Assembly (NCBI GenBank): GCA_034044135.1
Contig: CP139021.1
Span: 4,727,635 to 4,791,634 of the forward strand
Source of the DNA: Flammeovirgaceae bacterium SG7u.111
GTDB taxonomy: Bacteria > Bacteroidota > Bacteroidia > Cytophagales > Flammeovirgaceae
Reading direction: 5' to 3'
Length of the DNA stretch: 64,000 nt
The position numbers and the translations under genes were made by a program. Position 1 is the first letter of the stretch. Every line of letters starts with the position of its first letter. Shown one piece after another: positions 35,215 through 45,066 of this stretch. A model generated the notes under the pieces. It searched no databases. It saw nothing but the letters and a program-made list of their open reading frames with translations, and was not told where the DNA came from.

Positions 35215-35427
35215 TTAGATAATTTTAGTCTGAACCTCATCAACAAGCTGAATAACTTCTTCTTCGCTTTTATTCAATCTGTGAGAGAGCCTCTGCACCA
35301 ATTCATCTTCCTTGCCCTCTTCGTAATGCAAATCTGCATCATTCAGCTCGTCAAATTTAGTTTGAAGGATGTTTCTGATTGCACTCCACTTCATTTGAAT
35401 ATTGATTTTTTTTTGTGTTGCTAACAT
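35215..35427 (-). CDS. Small CsbD-like stress protein
   Basis: 70 residues in the longest frame. The conserved part starts at Met12 (MKWSAIRNILQTKFDELNDA): 'LTDDDL-like' loop, then YEEGKEDELVQRLSHRLN, which matches the CsbD-like family of about 60 residues. The ATG at residue 12 (35394) may be the true start. CsbD proteins are small acidic proteins raised under general stress in other bacteria; the mechanism is unknown. The gene is monocistronic, with a terminator 35 bases after its stop. Confidence 0.72.
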   Translation of the reverse strand: MLATQKKINIQMKWSAIRNILQTKFDELNDADLHYEEGKEDELVQRLSHRLNKSEEEVIQLVDEVQTKII

Positions 35428-35586
35428 AGTTATGTCTATTTAATTGGTTAAGGTATTAAAAATTGTACTTTTTAAATAAAGAGCATCAAAATTAAAAGAA
35501 TTTAAACCTTTCAATAGCATACTCTAAATATTAAACGGCAACATTTTACCCTTTGTTTCCAATCATATAACACAAAATCTAAAATA

Positions 35587-35621
35587 CGTATTTTCCCTTA
35601 GTCTTATTAAGGGGAAATACG
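35587..35621 (-). terminator. Terminator of era
   Basis: A 14-bp stem, CGTATTTTCCCTTA (35587-35600) with TAAGGGGAAATACG (35608-35621), containing one T-G pair and a seven-base loop. On the minus strand the tail is T-rich. It lies 15 bases after the Era stop codon. Confidence 0.75.
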
Positions 35622-35635
35622 CTTTCGTACCTTCA

Positions 35636-36523
35636 CTATTGAGTATACCCAAGTCTCGAAAGCTTCGTCTTTTTTCTTCTCCAATCTGGTTCAACTTTTA
35701 CAAACTGCTGCAAGAAGATCTTCTTACCAAAAAATGCCTCCATATCCTTTCTCGCTTCCGTTCCTACCTTTTTCAGCATTTGTCCTTGTTTACCAATAAT
35801 AATCCCCTTTTGGCTTTGCCTTTCCACCAATATATCGGCGTAGACCCTTATGATATCCTTTTCATCTTTAAACTCTTGGATAACCACTTCGGTAGCATAA
35901 GGCACTTCCTGCTCGTAATTTAGGAAGATCTTTTCCCTAATTATTTCCGAAGCAAAAAACCTTGAAGACTTATCGGTAATCTCATCTTTGCTAAAAAATG
36001 GAGGATGCTCAGGCAACTCTTCTTTCAATGATTCCAGCACAGCTTGCAAGTTAAAATTATGAAGAGCCGATACTGGCACTATCCCCTTTACCTTCATTCC
36101 TTCAAGCTTTTCCTTCCAAAACTCGATCTTTTCCTGAATCTCTTCTTGTGCTTTCAGGTCCACCTTATTGATCAACCAGATTACGGGAATCTCCAAATGA
36201 CGAATCATTTTCAACACATCTTCCTCATCAAATTTTTCCTCGATATCGGTTACTACCAACAGCACATCGGCATCTTCCAATGAACTTTTCACAAATTGCA
36301 TCATAGAAGAATGCAACTCATACTTAGGCTTGATTACACCTGGCGTATCAGAATAAACTATTTGATAGTCCTCTTCATTGATTATCCCCATTATCCTATG
36401 GCGAGTAGTCTGCGCCTTAGAAGTGATGATGGAAAGCCTCTCCCCCACCAGTTGGTTCATTAATGTTGATTTCCCAGCGTTTGGTTTGCCTACTATACTT
36501 ACGAATCCTGCTTTATGTCCCAT
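35636..36523 (-). CDS. era: GTPase Era (ribosome maturation)
   Basis: 295 residues, standard length. GTPase motifs: G1 GKPNAGKS (12-19), G2 around TTRHRI (39-44), G3 DTPG (59-62), G4 NKVD (119-122), G5 VSALH near 153. The C-terminal KH domain holds GIIIGKQGQMLKKVG (about 245-259), which binds the 3' end of 16S rRNA. Era assists 30S subunit assembly. It is transcribed away from the initiator tRNA genes, which start 69 bases from its ATG, so the gap must contain both promoters. Confidence 0.96.
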   Translation of the reverse strand: MGHKAGFVSIVGKPNAGKSTLMNQLVGERLSIITSKAQTTRHRIMGIINEEDYQIVYSDTPGVIKPKYELHSSMMQFVKSSLEDADVLLVVTDIEEKFDEEDVLKMIRHLEIPVIWLINKVDLKAQEEIQEKIEFWKEKLEGMKVKGIVPVSALHNFNLQAVLESLKEELPEHPPFFSKDEITDKSSRFFASEIIREKIFLNYEQEVPYATEVVIQEFKDEKDIIRVYADILVERQSQKGIIIGKQGQMLKKVGTEARKDMEAFFGKKIFLQQFVKVEPDWRRKKTKLSRLGYTQ

Positions 36524-36549
36524 TATTTCTTATTTTTCTACAAAAGTAT

Positions 36550-36579
36550 TTGTTTTTAATGAGAAAATCCTCACCTTTG
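36550..36579 (+). promoter_or_regulatory. Promoter of initiator tRNA gene 1 (-33/-7 type)
   Basis: TTG at 36550-36552, 19 bases, then CACCTTTG at 36572-36579, 12 bases before the tRNA. The second tRNA gene has the same arrangement with identical spacing. TTG-N19-TAnnTTTG is the Bacteroidota consensus; the T of the -7 box is replaced by C in both. Confidence 0.65.
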
Positions 36580-36591
36580 TGCTCCCAAAAT

Positions 36592-36664
<73 letters not shown>

Positions 36665-36670
36665 CAAAGA

Positions 36671-36706
36671 CCCTCAAGCTATTCAAGCTTGGGGGTTTCG
36701 TTTTTT
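36671..36706 (+). terminator. Terminator of initiator tRNA gene 1
   Basis: CCCTCAAGCT (36671-36680) with AGCTTGGGGG (36686-36695), one T-G pair, five-base loop, then a T-run to 36706. The same hairpin follows the second copy. Confidence 0.85.
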
Positions 36707-36858
36707 ACCACCCCTTTTTTAAGAACTCAAATATTTCTAAATCCTCCCTTTTGATAAAGGAAGCAAAATTTTATTTGAATAAAGACAAGTTTGGAGGAAG
36801 AAACCCAGCCATTGCAAAACCAGTTTCCAACTACGCCAGAAATTAAAAGCACTCTTTT

Positions 36859-36888
36859 TTGTATTTAATAAAAAAAACCTCATCTTTG
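36859..36888 (+). promoter_or_regulatory. Promoter of initiator tRNA gene 2 (-33/-7 type)
   Basis: TTG at 36859-36861, exactly 19 bases, then CATCTTTG at 36881-36888, 12 bases before the tRNA, matching copy 1 in spacing although the spacer sequences differ. Confidence 0.65.
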
Positions 36889-36900
36889 TGCACCCAAAAT

Positions 36901-36973
<73 letters not shown>

Positions 36974-36979
36974 CAAAGA

Positions 36980-37015
36980 CCCTCAAGCTATTCAAGCTTG
37001 GGGGTTTCGTTTTTT
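36980..37015 (+). terminator. Terminator of initiator tRNA gene 2
   Basis: The same ten-bp hairpin and T-run as after copy 1. Confidence 0.85.
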
Positions 37016-37019
37016 ACCA

Positions 37020-37396
37020 GCCTCCTTTCCTAAAAAAAACACCCTAATTCTTTGCAAGAGTATTAATACTTAACATTTCCCACATAACATTTTTATCCGC
37101 AAAAATTCGAAAACACAGCATAAAATAGAACAAGTAAACGCTTCGTTTCCAGTTGTTTTATCCTCAGCTACAAATAATTATTACCAATACTTATTTGTTT
37201 TTTATTAAATTTATAAGTGTATTTATGACAATTTTAAATATATAGGGTTCGCTGCGCCAATAAACAGGTTCAAGAAATACTATCACCAACAACTGACAAG
37301 CAGAGCAAATATGAAATTATCGTAAATGCCCCAAAACTTTTACTATCTAAAAAACATGTAAAATATATCACTACTATCAACCATTGAACAGGGAAT
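37020..37396. other. Upstream region of the second ECF sigma gene
   Basis: About 380 bases, AT-rich, no credible gene. It should hold the promoter of import locus 2. I found TTG and TATTT-like elements but no pair with correct spacing, so I do not assign one. Confidence 0.4.
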
Positions 37397-37984
37397 ATGA
37401 AAATGAAAACTACGACTATCAATAAGACCTTAATCAGGCGTCTCAAAGAAGGAAACCTCGATGCCTTCCATCAGTTATACCAGCAATACAGTTCTGAAAT
37501 GATTCGGTTAGCATTCCATTTTTTGAAAAATGAAGAAGAAGCGGAAGAAGCTGTCCAAGATATTTTCCTCAGAATATGGGAGAAAAGGGAATCTATAAAT
37601 GAAAAGCTTGCATTTCAGGGCTTTCTATTTATAGTAGCTAAAAGAATATTATTAAATAAAGTCAAAGCTAAGAGCAAGTACAGGTTCACAGAAGTAAACG
37701 AATGGAACGCTATTAGCACTTCAAACATGGAAGAGCAGCTCATTTGCGAGGAGCTGTTTCAACTTTCAGAAAAAGCCATCTCTAAGCTACCCTCCAAAAG
37801 AAAAGAAATTTATTTGATGAGTAGGGAACAAAAGCTCACCTACAACCAAATAGCCCAAAAGCTAGGCATAAGCCGAAAAACGGTTGAAAACCAAATTGTA
37901 TTAGCTTTAAAGGGCATTAAAGAACACCTTCAGAGGTATTCAGACTACTCCTTTTCTTTAGGTTTTCTGCTGCTATTTTTATAG
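37397..37984 (+). CDS. ECF RNA polymerase sigma factor of import locus 2
   Basis: 195 residues. Region 2: LKEGNLDAFHQLYQQYSSEM and EEAVQDIFLRIWEKRE; region 4: LPSKRKEIYLMSREQKLTY followed by an HTH (IAQKLGISRKTVENQIVLAL). A hydrophobic tail (SLGFLLLFL) ends the protein, as in the locus 1 factor. It should activate the downstream SusC/SusD genes under FecR control. The FecR gene follows after 266 bases, with a homopolymer tract in between. An in-frame ATG at codon 3 is an alternative start. Confidence 0.9.
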   Translation: MKMKTTTINKTLIRRLKEGNLDAFHQLYQQYSSEMIRLAFHFLKNEEEAEEAVQDIFLRIWEKRESINEKLAFQGFLFIVAKRILLNKVKAKSKYRFTEVNEWNAISTSNMEEQLICEELFQLSEKAISKLPSKRKEIYLMSREQKLTYNQIAQKLGISRKTVENQIVLALKGIKEHLQRYSDYSFSLGFLLLFL

Positions 37985-38032
37985 AAAAACATCTCTCATA
38001 AGAACCCCTCTCCTACCGCCTAAAAAAACTTA

Positions 38033-38052
38033 TTTTTTTTTTTTGGGGGGGG
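38033..38052. repeat. T12-G8 homopolymer tract in the sigma-FecR gap
   Basis: Twelve T followed by eight G, then TATCCCC, so the G-run can fold back on the C-run. It lies between the sigma and FecR genes. Such tracts are prone to slippage and could change spacing or transcript stability. Confidence 0.6.
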
Positions 38053-38250
38053 TATCCCCTTTTGCTGTATTTAAATGTATCCGATACAAATAAATATATT
38101 TATCTGACCACTCAGGCTGCCAATACCAACAAATGGAAGCCTACAATACACAAGCAGAAGAAATGCACGAATCAGTTCGCTGGAAAGTCATTGAGCATCC
38201 AGTACACTAAATATGAGAAGGAAAAGAAATTGATAAACCCATAATTATTC

Positions 38251-39273
38251 ATGATACCAATAAATATTCGCCACTTGCTTGAAAAAGTAAAATCTGGTGA
38301 CTGTTCACAAGAAGAGTTTCAAGAGTTCCATGATTGGCTATCGAAGCCTGGCAATGAAGATCAAGCTTCAGAGTATTTCGATAGAATTTGGTCAGAAACT
38401 TTTGCAAAAAAACAACCTAAGCTAGATACTGATCAAGAAAAACTGTGGGATTCAATTCTTCAAAAAGCAACATCATCGAAAAAAAAGCAAACCAAACACT
38501 TTACAGTACATAAAAGAGAAAAAAGAAGCTTTCCTACTTGGACAAAAATAGCTGCGGTATTAGTCCCACTTTTGGTCATTATCCTATTTTGGACAGTAAA
38601 ACATGAACTTGGCAACAGCGCCATTGCACAAGTGAAGCCTACCAAAACCATCATAGCTCCTAAAGGAATGAAAAAGCAAATCACATTACCCGATGGATCT
38701 AAAATAAAACTCAACTCTGGCTCAAAGGTTACCTTCGACGAAGATTTCATAAGTGGAGAAGACAGAATAGTGCATTTAGAGGGAGAAGCATTTTTTGAAG
38801 TGACAAAACTAAAAGGGCAACGCTTTAAGGTAAAAACTAAAAATTCGGTAATAACCGTGTTGGGAACATCCTTCTCAGTTAATAATTACCCATTTAGTAA
38901 CAAAGGATACGTAGCAGTTCTCACCGGTAAGGTAGACGTACGATCTCAAAAAGAAAAAGTACTCCTCCTCCCAGGTGAAATGACCATTTTAGGTTCAAAA
39001 AAACTAGAAAAACAAACATTTAACCCTGACGAAATTTTCCTGTGGAAAGATGGCGTACTGTATTACCACAATGCTACTCTCGACCAAGTTTTCCAAAAGC
39101 TGGAGTTCTGGTATGGAGTAGAATTTCTGATTCAGGGAAAAAAAAGCTCTAGAACTGGCTTTTCTGGCAGGTTTAAGGAAGAATCATTAGAAAATATACT
39201 GGAAGGACTCGCCTTTTCGGCTGGGTTCAAATTCGACATAAAAGACAAAAAAGTTAATATCCATTTTAAATAA
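38251..39273 (+). CDS. FecR-family anti-sigma factor of import locus 2
   Basis: 340 residues. The N-terminal sigma-binding part (1-95) starts with IRHLLEKVKSGDCSQEEF. One membrane segment lies at about 97-115 (IAAVLVPLLVIILFW). FecR domain: KKQITLPDGSKIKLNSGS, HLEGEAFFEVTKLKGQRF and 'ITVLGTSFSVNNY'. C-terminal DUF4974-like domain: LYYHNATLDQVFQKLEFWYG. It mirrors the locus 1 protein and should pass the STN signal of the following SusC to the sigma factor. Confidence 0.9.
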   Translation: MIPINIRHLLEKVKSGDCSQEEFQEFHDWLSKPGNEDQASEYFDRIWSETFAKKQPKLDTDQEKLWDSILQKATSSKKKQTKHFTVHKREKRSFPTWTKIAAVLVPLLVIILFWTVKHELGNSAIAQVKPTKTIIAPKGMKKQITLPDGSKIKLNSGSKVTFDEDFISGEDRIVHLEGEAFFEVTKLKGQRFKVKTKNSVITVLGTSFSVNNYPFSNKGYVAVLTGKVDVRSQKEKVLLLPGEMTILGSKKLEKQTFNPDEIFLWKDGVLYYHNATLDQVFQKLEFWYGVEFLIQGKKSSRTGFSGRFKEESLENILEGLAFSAGFKFDIKDKKVNIHFK

Positions 39274-39374
39274 CCCTCTTTACCATGAAAGAAAACTACT
39301 TTAATCTATTGAAATCCGGCTAAACACCCCTTGTCTTCACTACCAAGTGCACTAGACAAACCAATCAAAAAGAA

Positions 39375-39417
39375 AACCCAGAATACATAAGAGCTTGGCG
39401 GCACTGTACCCTGGGTT
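39375..39417 (+). promoter_or_regulatory. Hairpin in the FecR-SusC gap, locus 2
   Basis: AACCCAG (39375-39381) pairs with CTGGGTT (39411-39417) with a 29-nt loop. It lies 37 bases before the SusC start, at a position similar to the hairpin of locus 1. Confidence 0.35.
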
Positions 39418-39453
39418 AGGACTTAGTTGTTTTAACTAAATTTTATTAAAAAT

Positions 39454-42400
39454 ATGAAATTGAAAATTCTAAAACAAATTGTGATGATGCCCAAATACGC
39501 TATATGGGGTGTGTTTTTGCAGTGCTTCCTCTGCAGTATGATACTTGCAAATGATGGCAAAAGCCAGCACACCAGCATCGAAAAAATTTACCTCTCGCTA
39601 GACTGCAAGAGTGCTAAAGTAAACGAGGTATTCGCAAATATTGAAAAGAGTACCAACTTAAAATTTGCCTACTTTAATGACATCCTAAAGCAAGGAAACA
39701 AGATTTCTATTCACGCACAAAACAAATCGCTAGCCTACATACTCAGGGATGTGGCCAAACAAACAAACCTGAAGTTCAAGCGGGTTAATGGAAGTATATT
39801 TGTTGAAAAAAGGACGATCCTAGGACCAATGCTACAGGAAGAGCTAAAAGACCAATCGCCCGAACAACGTAAGATAGAAGGCAGGGTCTTGGACGAAACT
39901 GACCAACCACTTCCCGGTGTAAGTATCTTGATAAAAGGGACTAGCACTGGTACCACCACCGATTTTGATGGAAACTATAGCCTATCTGTGCCAGCAGGAT
40001 CAGTTTTGGTGTTCAGTTACATAGGCTTCAAAGACCAAGAAATCACACTCACCGACCAAGCAAGATTGAATGTATCCATGGAGCCTGACCTTGAACAACT
40101 GGAAGAAGTTGTAGTAGTTGGGTATGGTGAGCAGAAAAAGACAAGTTTGGTAAGCTCGGTAACTTCAGTGAACATTAAGCAGCTAAAAACGCCATCGGCT
40201 AACTTGACAAATGCAATAGCAGGTAGGGTTTCAGGCGTGATTTCGTTCCAGCAAAGTGGCGAGCCTGGCTTAGGCACCGACAACTCTACCTTCTTTATCC
40301 GTGGCCTTTCCACTTTTGGAACGGGCAAAAGAAGTCCATTGATCTTGATTGATGGTATTGAGTCTACCGTGACTGACATGGCACGTTTGCAACCCGATGA
40401 TATTTCAGACTTTTCAGTGTTGAAAGATGCTTCGGCTAGTTCTATATATGGAGCAAGAGGAGCAAATGGTGTTGTATTGATCAATACAAAATTGGGTTTG
40501 TCTGGAAAAACACGCTTCTTTTTTCGGATGGAAAACAGGATTTCTACCAATACGCAGAATATAAAGCTTGCTGACAATATCAGCTATATGAACATGGAAA
40601 ACGAGGCAAACGTAACCCGTTCTCCAAATAACGTAGAACCTTACACCCAGTACAAAATCAATAATACTATGGCGGGGGCAGACCCGAATCTGTTCCCAAA
40701 CAACGACTGGATGGGCCAACTCATTAAGGATTATACCTACAACCAAGGGTTTAACCTTAACCTGAGCGGTGGGGCTGAAAAGGCTCGTTACTACATAGCA
40801 GGAACTTATAACCGTGATAATGGTATCCTGAAAATTGATCCTATAAATGATTTCAATAATAATATTACCCTGAATAATTATTCTATCAGGTCGAATGTTG
40901 ATTTGGATATCACCAACACTACCAACTTGGTTTTACGAGTTTATGGGCAATTTGATGATTATACTGGCCCAATAGGCGGTGGTGGATTAGCTTTCCATAA
41001 TGCTCTCAACGCCAACCCTGTTATGTTTCCTAAAGTGTATCCAAAGGAAAAACTGCCTTACATAGACCACCCTTTATTCGGCTCTGACAGAGTGTTGAGC
41101 ACTGGTAACTTGCAGCAGACGGGTAATTTGTTTGTAAATCCATATGCGGAGATGGTCAAAGGTTACCAGACCTACAAGTCATCAAACATTAACCCTCAAT
41201 TAGAAATCAATCAAGATCTTGAGTTTTTCACCAAGGGCTTGAGGTTTAGAGGGATGTCTTATATAAAACGGACTTCTTTTGTAAGCCAAAACCGTTTTTA
41301 CAACCCATTCTTCTACAAAGCCAACATTAACCCTACGGATGGAAACTATAACTTAGAAGTACTTAACGACGGTGGGCAAAACTCTATAGGAACGCCAGGT
41401 ACCGAATACTTGAACTACTCAGAAGACAATAAAACTGTTGCCTCCCAATTCTGGATGCAAGGTGTCTTGGAATACAATAGGTTGTTTGGCATGAAACATA
41501 GCGTTGGAGGTTTGCTTCTCGGATATATTTCACATTATGAAATAGGCAACCCTGGTAGCCTTATCGAATCCCTTCCTAATAGGAATACAGGCCTTTCGGG
41601 TAGGTTTACTTACGGCTACGATGACCGCTATTTGGTAGAGCTAAACTTTGGATATAATGGCTCTGAGCGTTTTTCGGAACAAAACAGGTTTGGTTTCTTC
41701 CCTTCTGCAGGTTTAGGCTACAACATTTCAAAAGAAGCCTTTTTCCAACCACTAACCAAAGTTATATCTAACTTGAAACTAAGGGCGACCTTCGGGGTAG
41801 TTGGTAATGACCAAATAGGCGATACAAGGCAAAGGTTTCTCTACCTTTCAAATGTTAACTTAAACAACGAAGATTTTGGGGCAAGCTTTGGTAAAAATGA
41901 CGGCGCAGCAACCTACTACAGACCTGGCATCTCCGTTTCTCGCTATGCAAACGATAATATTACTTGGGAAGAATCCAGACAAATAAACATTGGCATGGAT
42001 CTCGGGCTATTCGATAATTCTTTGGAACTAGTGGTAGATGCATTTAAGCAATATAGGAGTCAAATTTTGCAACCTATCACGTACACAGACAATGCAGCAG
42101 GTCTTCAAGTTGTACCACTCGCCAACTATGGCAAAGCCGAGACTCAGGGGATTGACCTTTCATTGAACTATAACAAAAACATCACTAGGCAGCTCAACAT
42201 GAACCTTAGGGGTACATTTACCTATGCTACTAGCTCAGCTATAAAACTCGATGAGCTAGCATACCAGGAAAACCTAGCCCATTTATCTAGAGTTGGCCAA
42301 TCGCTTTCCCAGGAATGGGGTTACATAGCTGAGCGGTTGTTTGTAAGTGACGAAGAAGTAGCTAATTCGCCCGTACAATTTGGTAATACAGACTTAAGAG

Positions 42401-43002
42401 CAGGTGATATTAAGTACCGAGATGTCACTGGAGATGGTGTGATAAATTCAGATGATAGAGTGCCTCTTGGCTACCCAACACAGCCAGAAATCATTTATGG
42501 TTTTGGAGCTTCTATTATCTACAAGAACTTTGATTTCAACTTTTATTTCCAAGGCTCTGCCAGGTCCACCTTCTTTATCGACCCGAGGGCTATCCAGCCA
42601 TTCTACAAAACCTCATTGAACACTTATTATGATCCACCTCGAGGTACTGATAGAATCTATCAAACAGGGCTACTCGAAGCCATTGCCGATGATTATTGGA
42701 CAGAGAGCAACCCAGACCAGTATGCTTTCTGGCCAAGGCTGAGTACATGGAGAGTAGATTCAAATAACGAACGCTCAACTTGGTGGATGCGAAATGGCAG
42801 CTTTATCAGACTCAAAAGTGTAGACATAGGATATAATATGGAAATACCGAAACTAGGTATTGACAACTTGAGAATATACCTATCTGGCACCAACCTACTC
42901 ATGATCAGTAAATTCAATTTGTGGGATGTTGAAATGGGAGGTAATGGTTTGAATTACCCCATCCAATCTACCTACAACTTAGGCTTTTCATTGAACTTTT
43001 AA
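39454..43002 (+). CDS. SusC/RagA-type TonB-dependent outer-membrane transporter with STN domain (locus 2)
   Basis: 1182 residues. Signal peptide about 1-36. STN domain about 52-120 (KVNEVFANIEKSTNLKFAYF), carboxypeptidase-regulatory-like domain about 145-215 (GRVLDETDQPLPGVSILIKG), TonB box/plug from about 222 (LEEVVVVGYGEQKKTSLVSS; 'SVLKDASASSIYGARGANGV'), then the barrel. The first 30 residues resemble the locus 1 SusC (MKLKI..QI..M.KYAI.G), suggesting a shared origin. SusD begins 14 bases after its stop. Substrate unknown; no hydrolase is in the unit. Confidence 0.93.
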   Translation: MKLKILKQIVMMPKYAIWGVFLQCFLCSMILANDGKSQHTSIEKIYLSLDCKSAKVNEVFANIEKSTNLKFAYFNDILKQGNKISIHAQNKSLAYILRDVAKQTNLKFKRVNGSIFVEKRTILGPMLQEELKDQSPEQRKIEGRVLDETDQPLPGVSILIKGTSTGTTTDFDGNYSLSVPAGSVLVFSYIGFKDQEITLTDQARLNVSMEPDLEQLEEVVVVGYGEQKKTSLVSSVTSVNIKQLKTPSANLTNAIAGRVSGVISFQQSGEPGLGTDNSTFFIRGLSTFGTGKRSPLILIDGIESTVTDMARLQPDDISDFSVLKDASASSIYGARGANGVVLINTKLGLSGKTRFFFRMENRISTNTQNIKLADNISYMNMENEANVTRSPNNVEPYTQYKINNTMAGADPNLFPNNDWMGQLIKDYTYNQGFNLNLSGGAEKARYYIAGTYNRDNGILKIDPINDFNNNITLNNYSIRSNVDLDITNTTNLVLRVYGQFDDYTGPIGGGGLAFHNALNANPVMFPKVYPKEKLPYIDHPLFGSDRVLSTGNLQQTGNLFVNPYAEMVKGYQTYKSSNINPQLEINQDLEFFTKGLRFRGMSYIKRTSFVSQNRFYNPFFYKANINPTDGNYNLEVLNDGGQNSIGTPGTEYLNYSEDNKTVASQFWMQGVLEYNRLFGMKHSVGGLLLGYISHYEIGNPGSLIESLPNRNTGLSGRFTYGYDDRYLVELNFGYNGSERFSEQNRFGFFPSAGLGYNISKEAFFQPLTKVISNLKLRATFGVVGNDQIGDTRQRFLYLSNVNLNNEDFGASFGKNDGAATYYRPGISVSRYANDNITWEESRQINIGMDLGLFDNSLELVVDAFKQYRSQILQPITYTDNAAGLQVVPLANYGKAETQGIDLSLNYNKNITRQLNMNLRGTFTYATSSAIKLDELAYQENLAHLSRVGQSLSQEWGYIAERLFVSDEEVANSPVQFGNTDLRAGDIKYRDVTGDGVINSDDRVPLGYPTQPEIIYGFGASIIYKNFDFNFYFQGSARSTFFIDPRAIQPFYKTSLNTYYDPPRGTDRIYQTGLLEAIADDYWTESNPDQYAFWPRLSTWRVDSNNERSTWWMRNGSFIRLKSVDIGYNMEIPKLGIDNLRIYLSGTNLLMISKFNLWDVEMGGNGLNYPIQSTYNLGFSLNF

Positions 43003-43015
43003 TTTGACTTATATC

Positions 43016-45031
43016 ATGATACAATTCTTATTAAAGATAAAACATTGGAGCAGGAGTGTTGTAGAATCACTACAGCTATTCCTCCAACCTAAAAGGAAAG
43101 CGTTGCTTCCCGTAAAGCTCCTTGTAATGACATCAATCGTCTTTTCTTCGTGTGATAGCTATTTGGATATAGTACCAGACAACGTGGCAACTATTGACAA
43201 TGCATTTAAGCTGAGAAATGAAGCTGAGAAATACTTGTTCACTTGTTATTCCTTTTTACCGAAAAATGGAGACGGGTGGTATAATGTAGGAATGATGGGT
43301 GCAGACGAAATAGTGCTCCCACAAGCTACTCAAGGCCAGTGGCATGCTGCATATAGAATCTCTATGGGTCAACAGAGAAAGGATGACCCTTATTTTAACG
43401 AGTGGGCGGGAACAAATAAAGGTAATGGCGCTGGATGGAACCAGCTCAAGTTATTTGCAGGAATGCGACACTGCAACACCTTTATAGAAACGGTAGAAGA
43501 CGTAAACAATGTACCAGATCTTAGCTTGAACGAACGAGCAAGATGGATTTCTGAAGTGAAATTCTTAAACGCTTATTACCATTTCATCCTATTGAAGATG
43601 TATGGACCTATCCCGATCATGGATGGCCTTCCTGAAATCACCGAAGCTCCTACTTCTAAAAGGATGCCCGTCGATGAGGTTGTAGACTTCATTTCAAATA
43701 CCATTGATGAATCTCTTGAAAACTTGCCAGACAGAATAGTTTCTGAAAACACTGAGCTAGGCAGAATCACCAAGCCGATTGCCTTAGCAGTAAAAGCGAG
43801 GTTGTGGATGTATGCGGCAAGCCCCCTTTTCAATGGAAACCCTGATTTTTCTGGTTTTACAGATAACGAAGGAACGGCACTTTTCAACCCTACATTTGAT
43901 GCTACTAAATGGGAAAAGGCGAGAGATGCGGCAAAAGCCGCTATAGATGCGGCAGAGGAAAATGGTCATATGATGTACGAATATACAAATGATATTTTCA
44001 ACCTAAATGACGAAACAAAAACCAAATTGAACATTAGGAATGCTATAACAGATAGGTGGAGCAGCGAAGTCGTTTGGGGTTTATCAAACAGCTATTTCTT
44101 TAACCATAACCTAGCGATGCCACCTATGCTTGGAGGTACAGGAACATCGACCAGTCGCTTCGTATTAGGAGGAATATGGGCTGCCCCTATTAAAATAGCA
44201 AAGATGTTTTATACCGAAAATGGTGTGCCTATAGATGAAGACAAAACGCTGGACTTCACTGATTATACCGAAGTATGGACATCTGAAGAAAGCGACCAAT
44301 TCAAAATAACCCCTGGTTTTGAAACCGCTCGATTAAATTTTGACAGAGAGCCTCGTTTTTATGCTGATCTGGGTTTTGATGGAGGAACTTGGTACATGAA
44401 AGATGGCAATGAAACTGGTTCTGACATCGACAATTACTATATAGAATGCAAAAATGCTAAACCAGCAGGGTATGGCCACTTCACCAACTGGAACGAAACA
44501 GGCTATTTCATTAAAAAACTAGTACACTGGGAATCTTCTACCTCTGGTTCTACCGACCCGAGCTGGACAACTTACCCTTGGCCTGAAGTAAGAATGGCTG
44601 ATCTGTACCTCATGTATGCCGAAGCTCTTAACGAAGTAGAACCTGGGTCGACACAAGCCATAGAGTATTTGGATATAGTAAGGGAAAGAGCTGGTCTGAA
44701 AGGCGTGGTAGAATCATGGAGCAACTTTTCTACCAACCCTACAAAATACTCTTCTCAAGATGGATTGAGAGAAATCATTCACCAAGAAAGATTAATTGAA
44801 CTTGCCTTTGAAGGGCAACGCTTTTGGGACCTAAGAAGATGGAAAAAAGCTGCTGAAGAGCTTAACAAAGACATCACTGGTTTCAACATCTACGGTAAGA
44901 CTACCGAAACCTACAATAATGAAAGAGTAATCTACACCCAAAAATTCATCACTCCGCGAGATTACTTATGGCCAATTGGAAATTACGATATAAGGAGAAA
45001 CCCCAACTTGGTTGAAAACCCTGGATGGTAA
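43016..45031 (+). CDS. SusD/RagB-type surface-binding lipoprotein (locus 2)
   Basis: 671 residues from the ATG at 43016 (a TTG at 43004 would add four). The lipoprotein signal has an unusually long N-region before the hydrophobic core; lipobox FSSC gives Cys46. Then 'SYLDIVPDNVATIDNAFKLR', a typical SusD N-terminus. C-terminal SusD motifs: LYLMYAEALNEVEPGSTQAI, 'RLIELAFEGQRFWDLRRWK' and the ending 'LWPIGNYDIRRNPNLVENPGW'. It is larger than the locus 1 SusD. Partner of the preceding SusC. Confidence 0.92.
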   Translation: MIQFLLKIKHWSRSVVESLQLFLQPKRKALLPVKLLVMTSIVFSSCDSYLDIVPDNVATIDNAFKLRNEAEKYLFTCYSFLPKNGDGWYNVGMMGADEIVLPQATQGQWHAAYRISMGQQRKDDPYFNEWAGTNKGNGAGWNQLKLFAGMRHCNTFIETVEDVNNVPDLSLNERARWISEVKFLNAYYHFILLKMYGPIPIMDGLPEITEAPTSKRMPVDEVVDFISNTIDESLENLPDRIVSENTELGRITKPIALAVKARLWMYAASPLFNGNPDFSGFTDNEGTALFNPTFDATKWEKARDAAKAAIDAAEENGHMMYEYTNDIFNLNDETKTKLNIRNAITDRWSSEVVWGLSNSYFFNHNLAMPPMLGGTGTSTSRFVLGGIWAAPIKIAKMFYTENGVPIDEDKTLDFTDYTEVWTSEESDQFKITPGFETARLNFDREPRFYADLGFDGGTWYMKDGNETGSDIDNYYIECKNAKPAGYGHFTNWNETGYFIKKLVHWESSTSGSTDPSWTTYPWPEVRMADLYLMYAEALNEVEPGSTQAIEYLDIVRERAGLKGVVESWSNFSTNPTKYSSQDGLREIIHQERLIELAFEGQRFWDLRRWKKAAEELNKDITGFNIYGKTTETYNNERVIYTQKFITPRDYLWPIGNYDIRRNPNLVENPGW

Positions 45032-45066
45032 TTACTTTTTTATTTAAGAATTAAAGATTTGAACAA

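Noticed and set aside
38062-38244. A 60-residue frame between the sigma and FecR genes of locus 2
   Set aside because: No motif, composition like non-coding DNA, and no counterpart in the other sigma/FecR loci.
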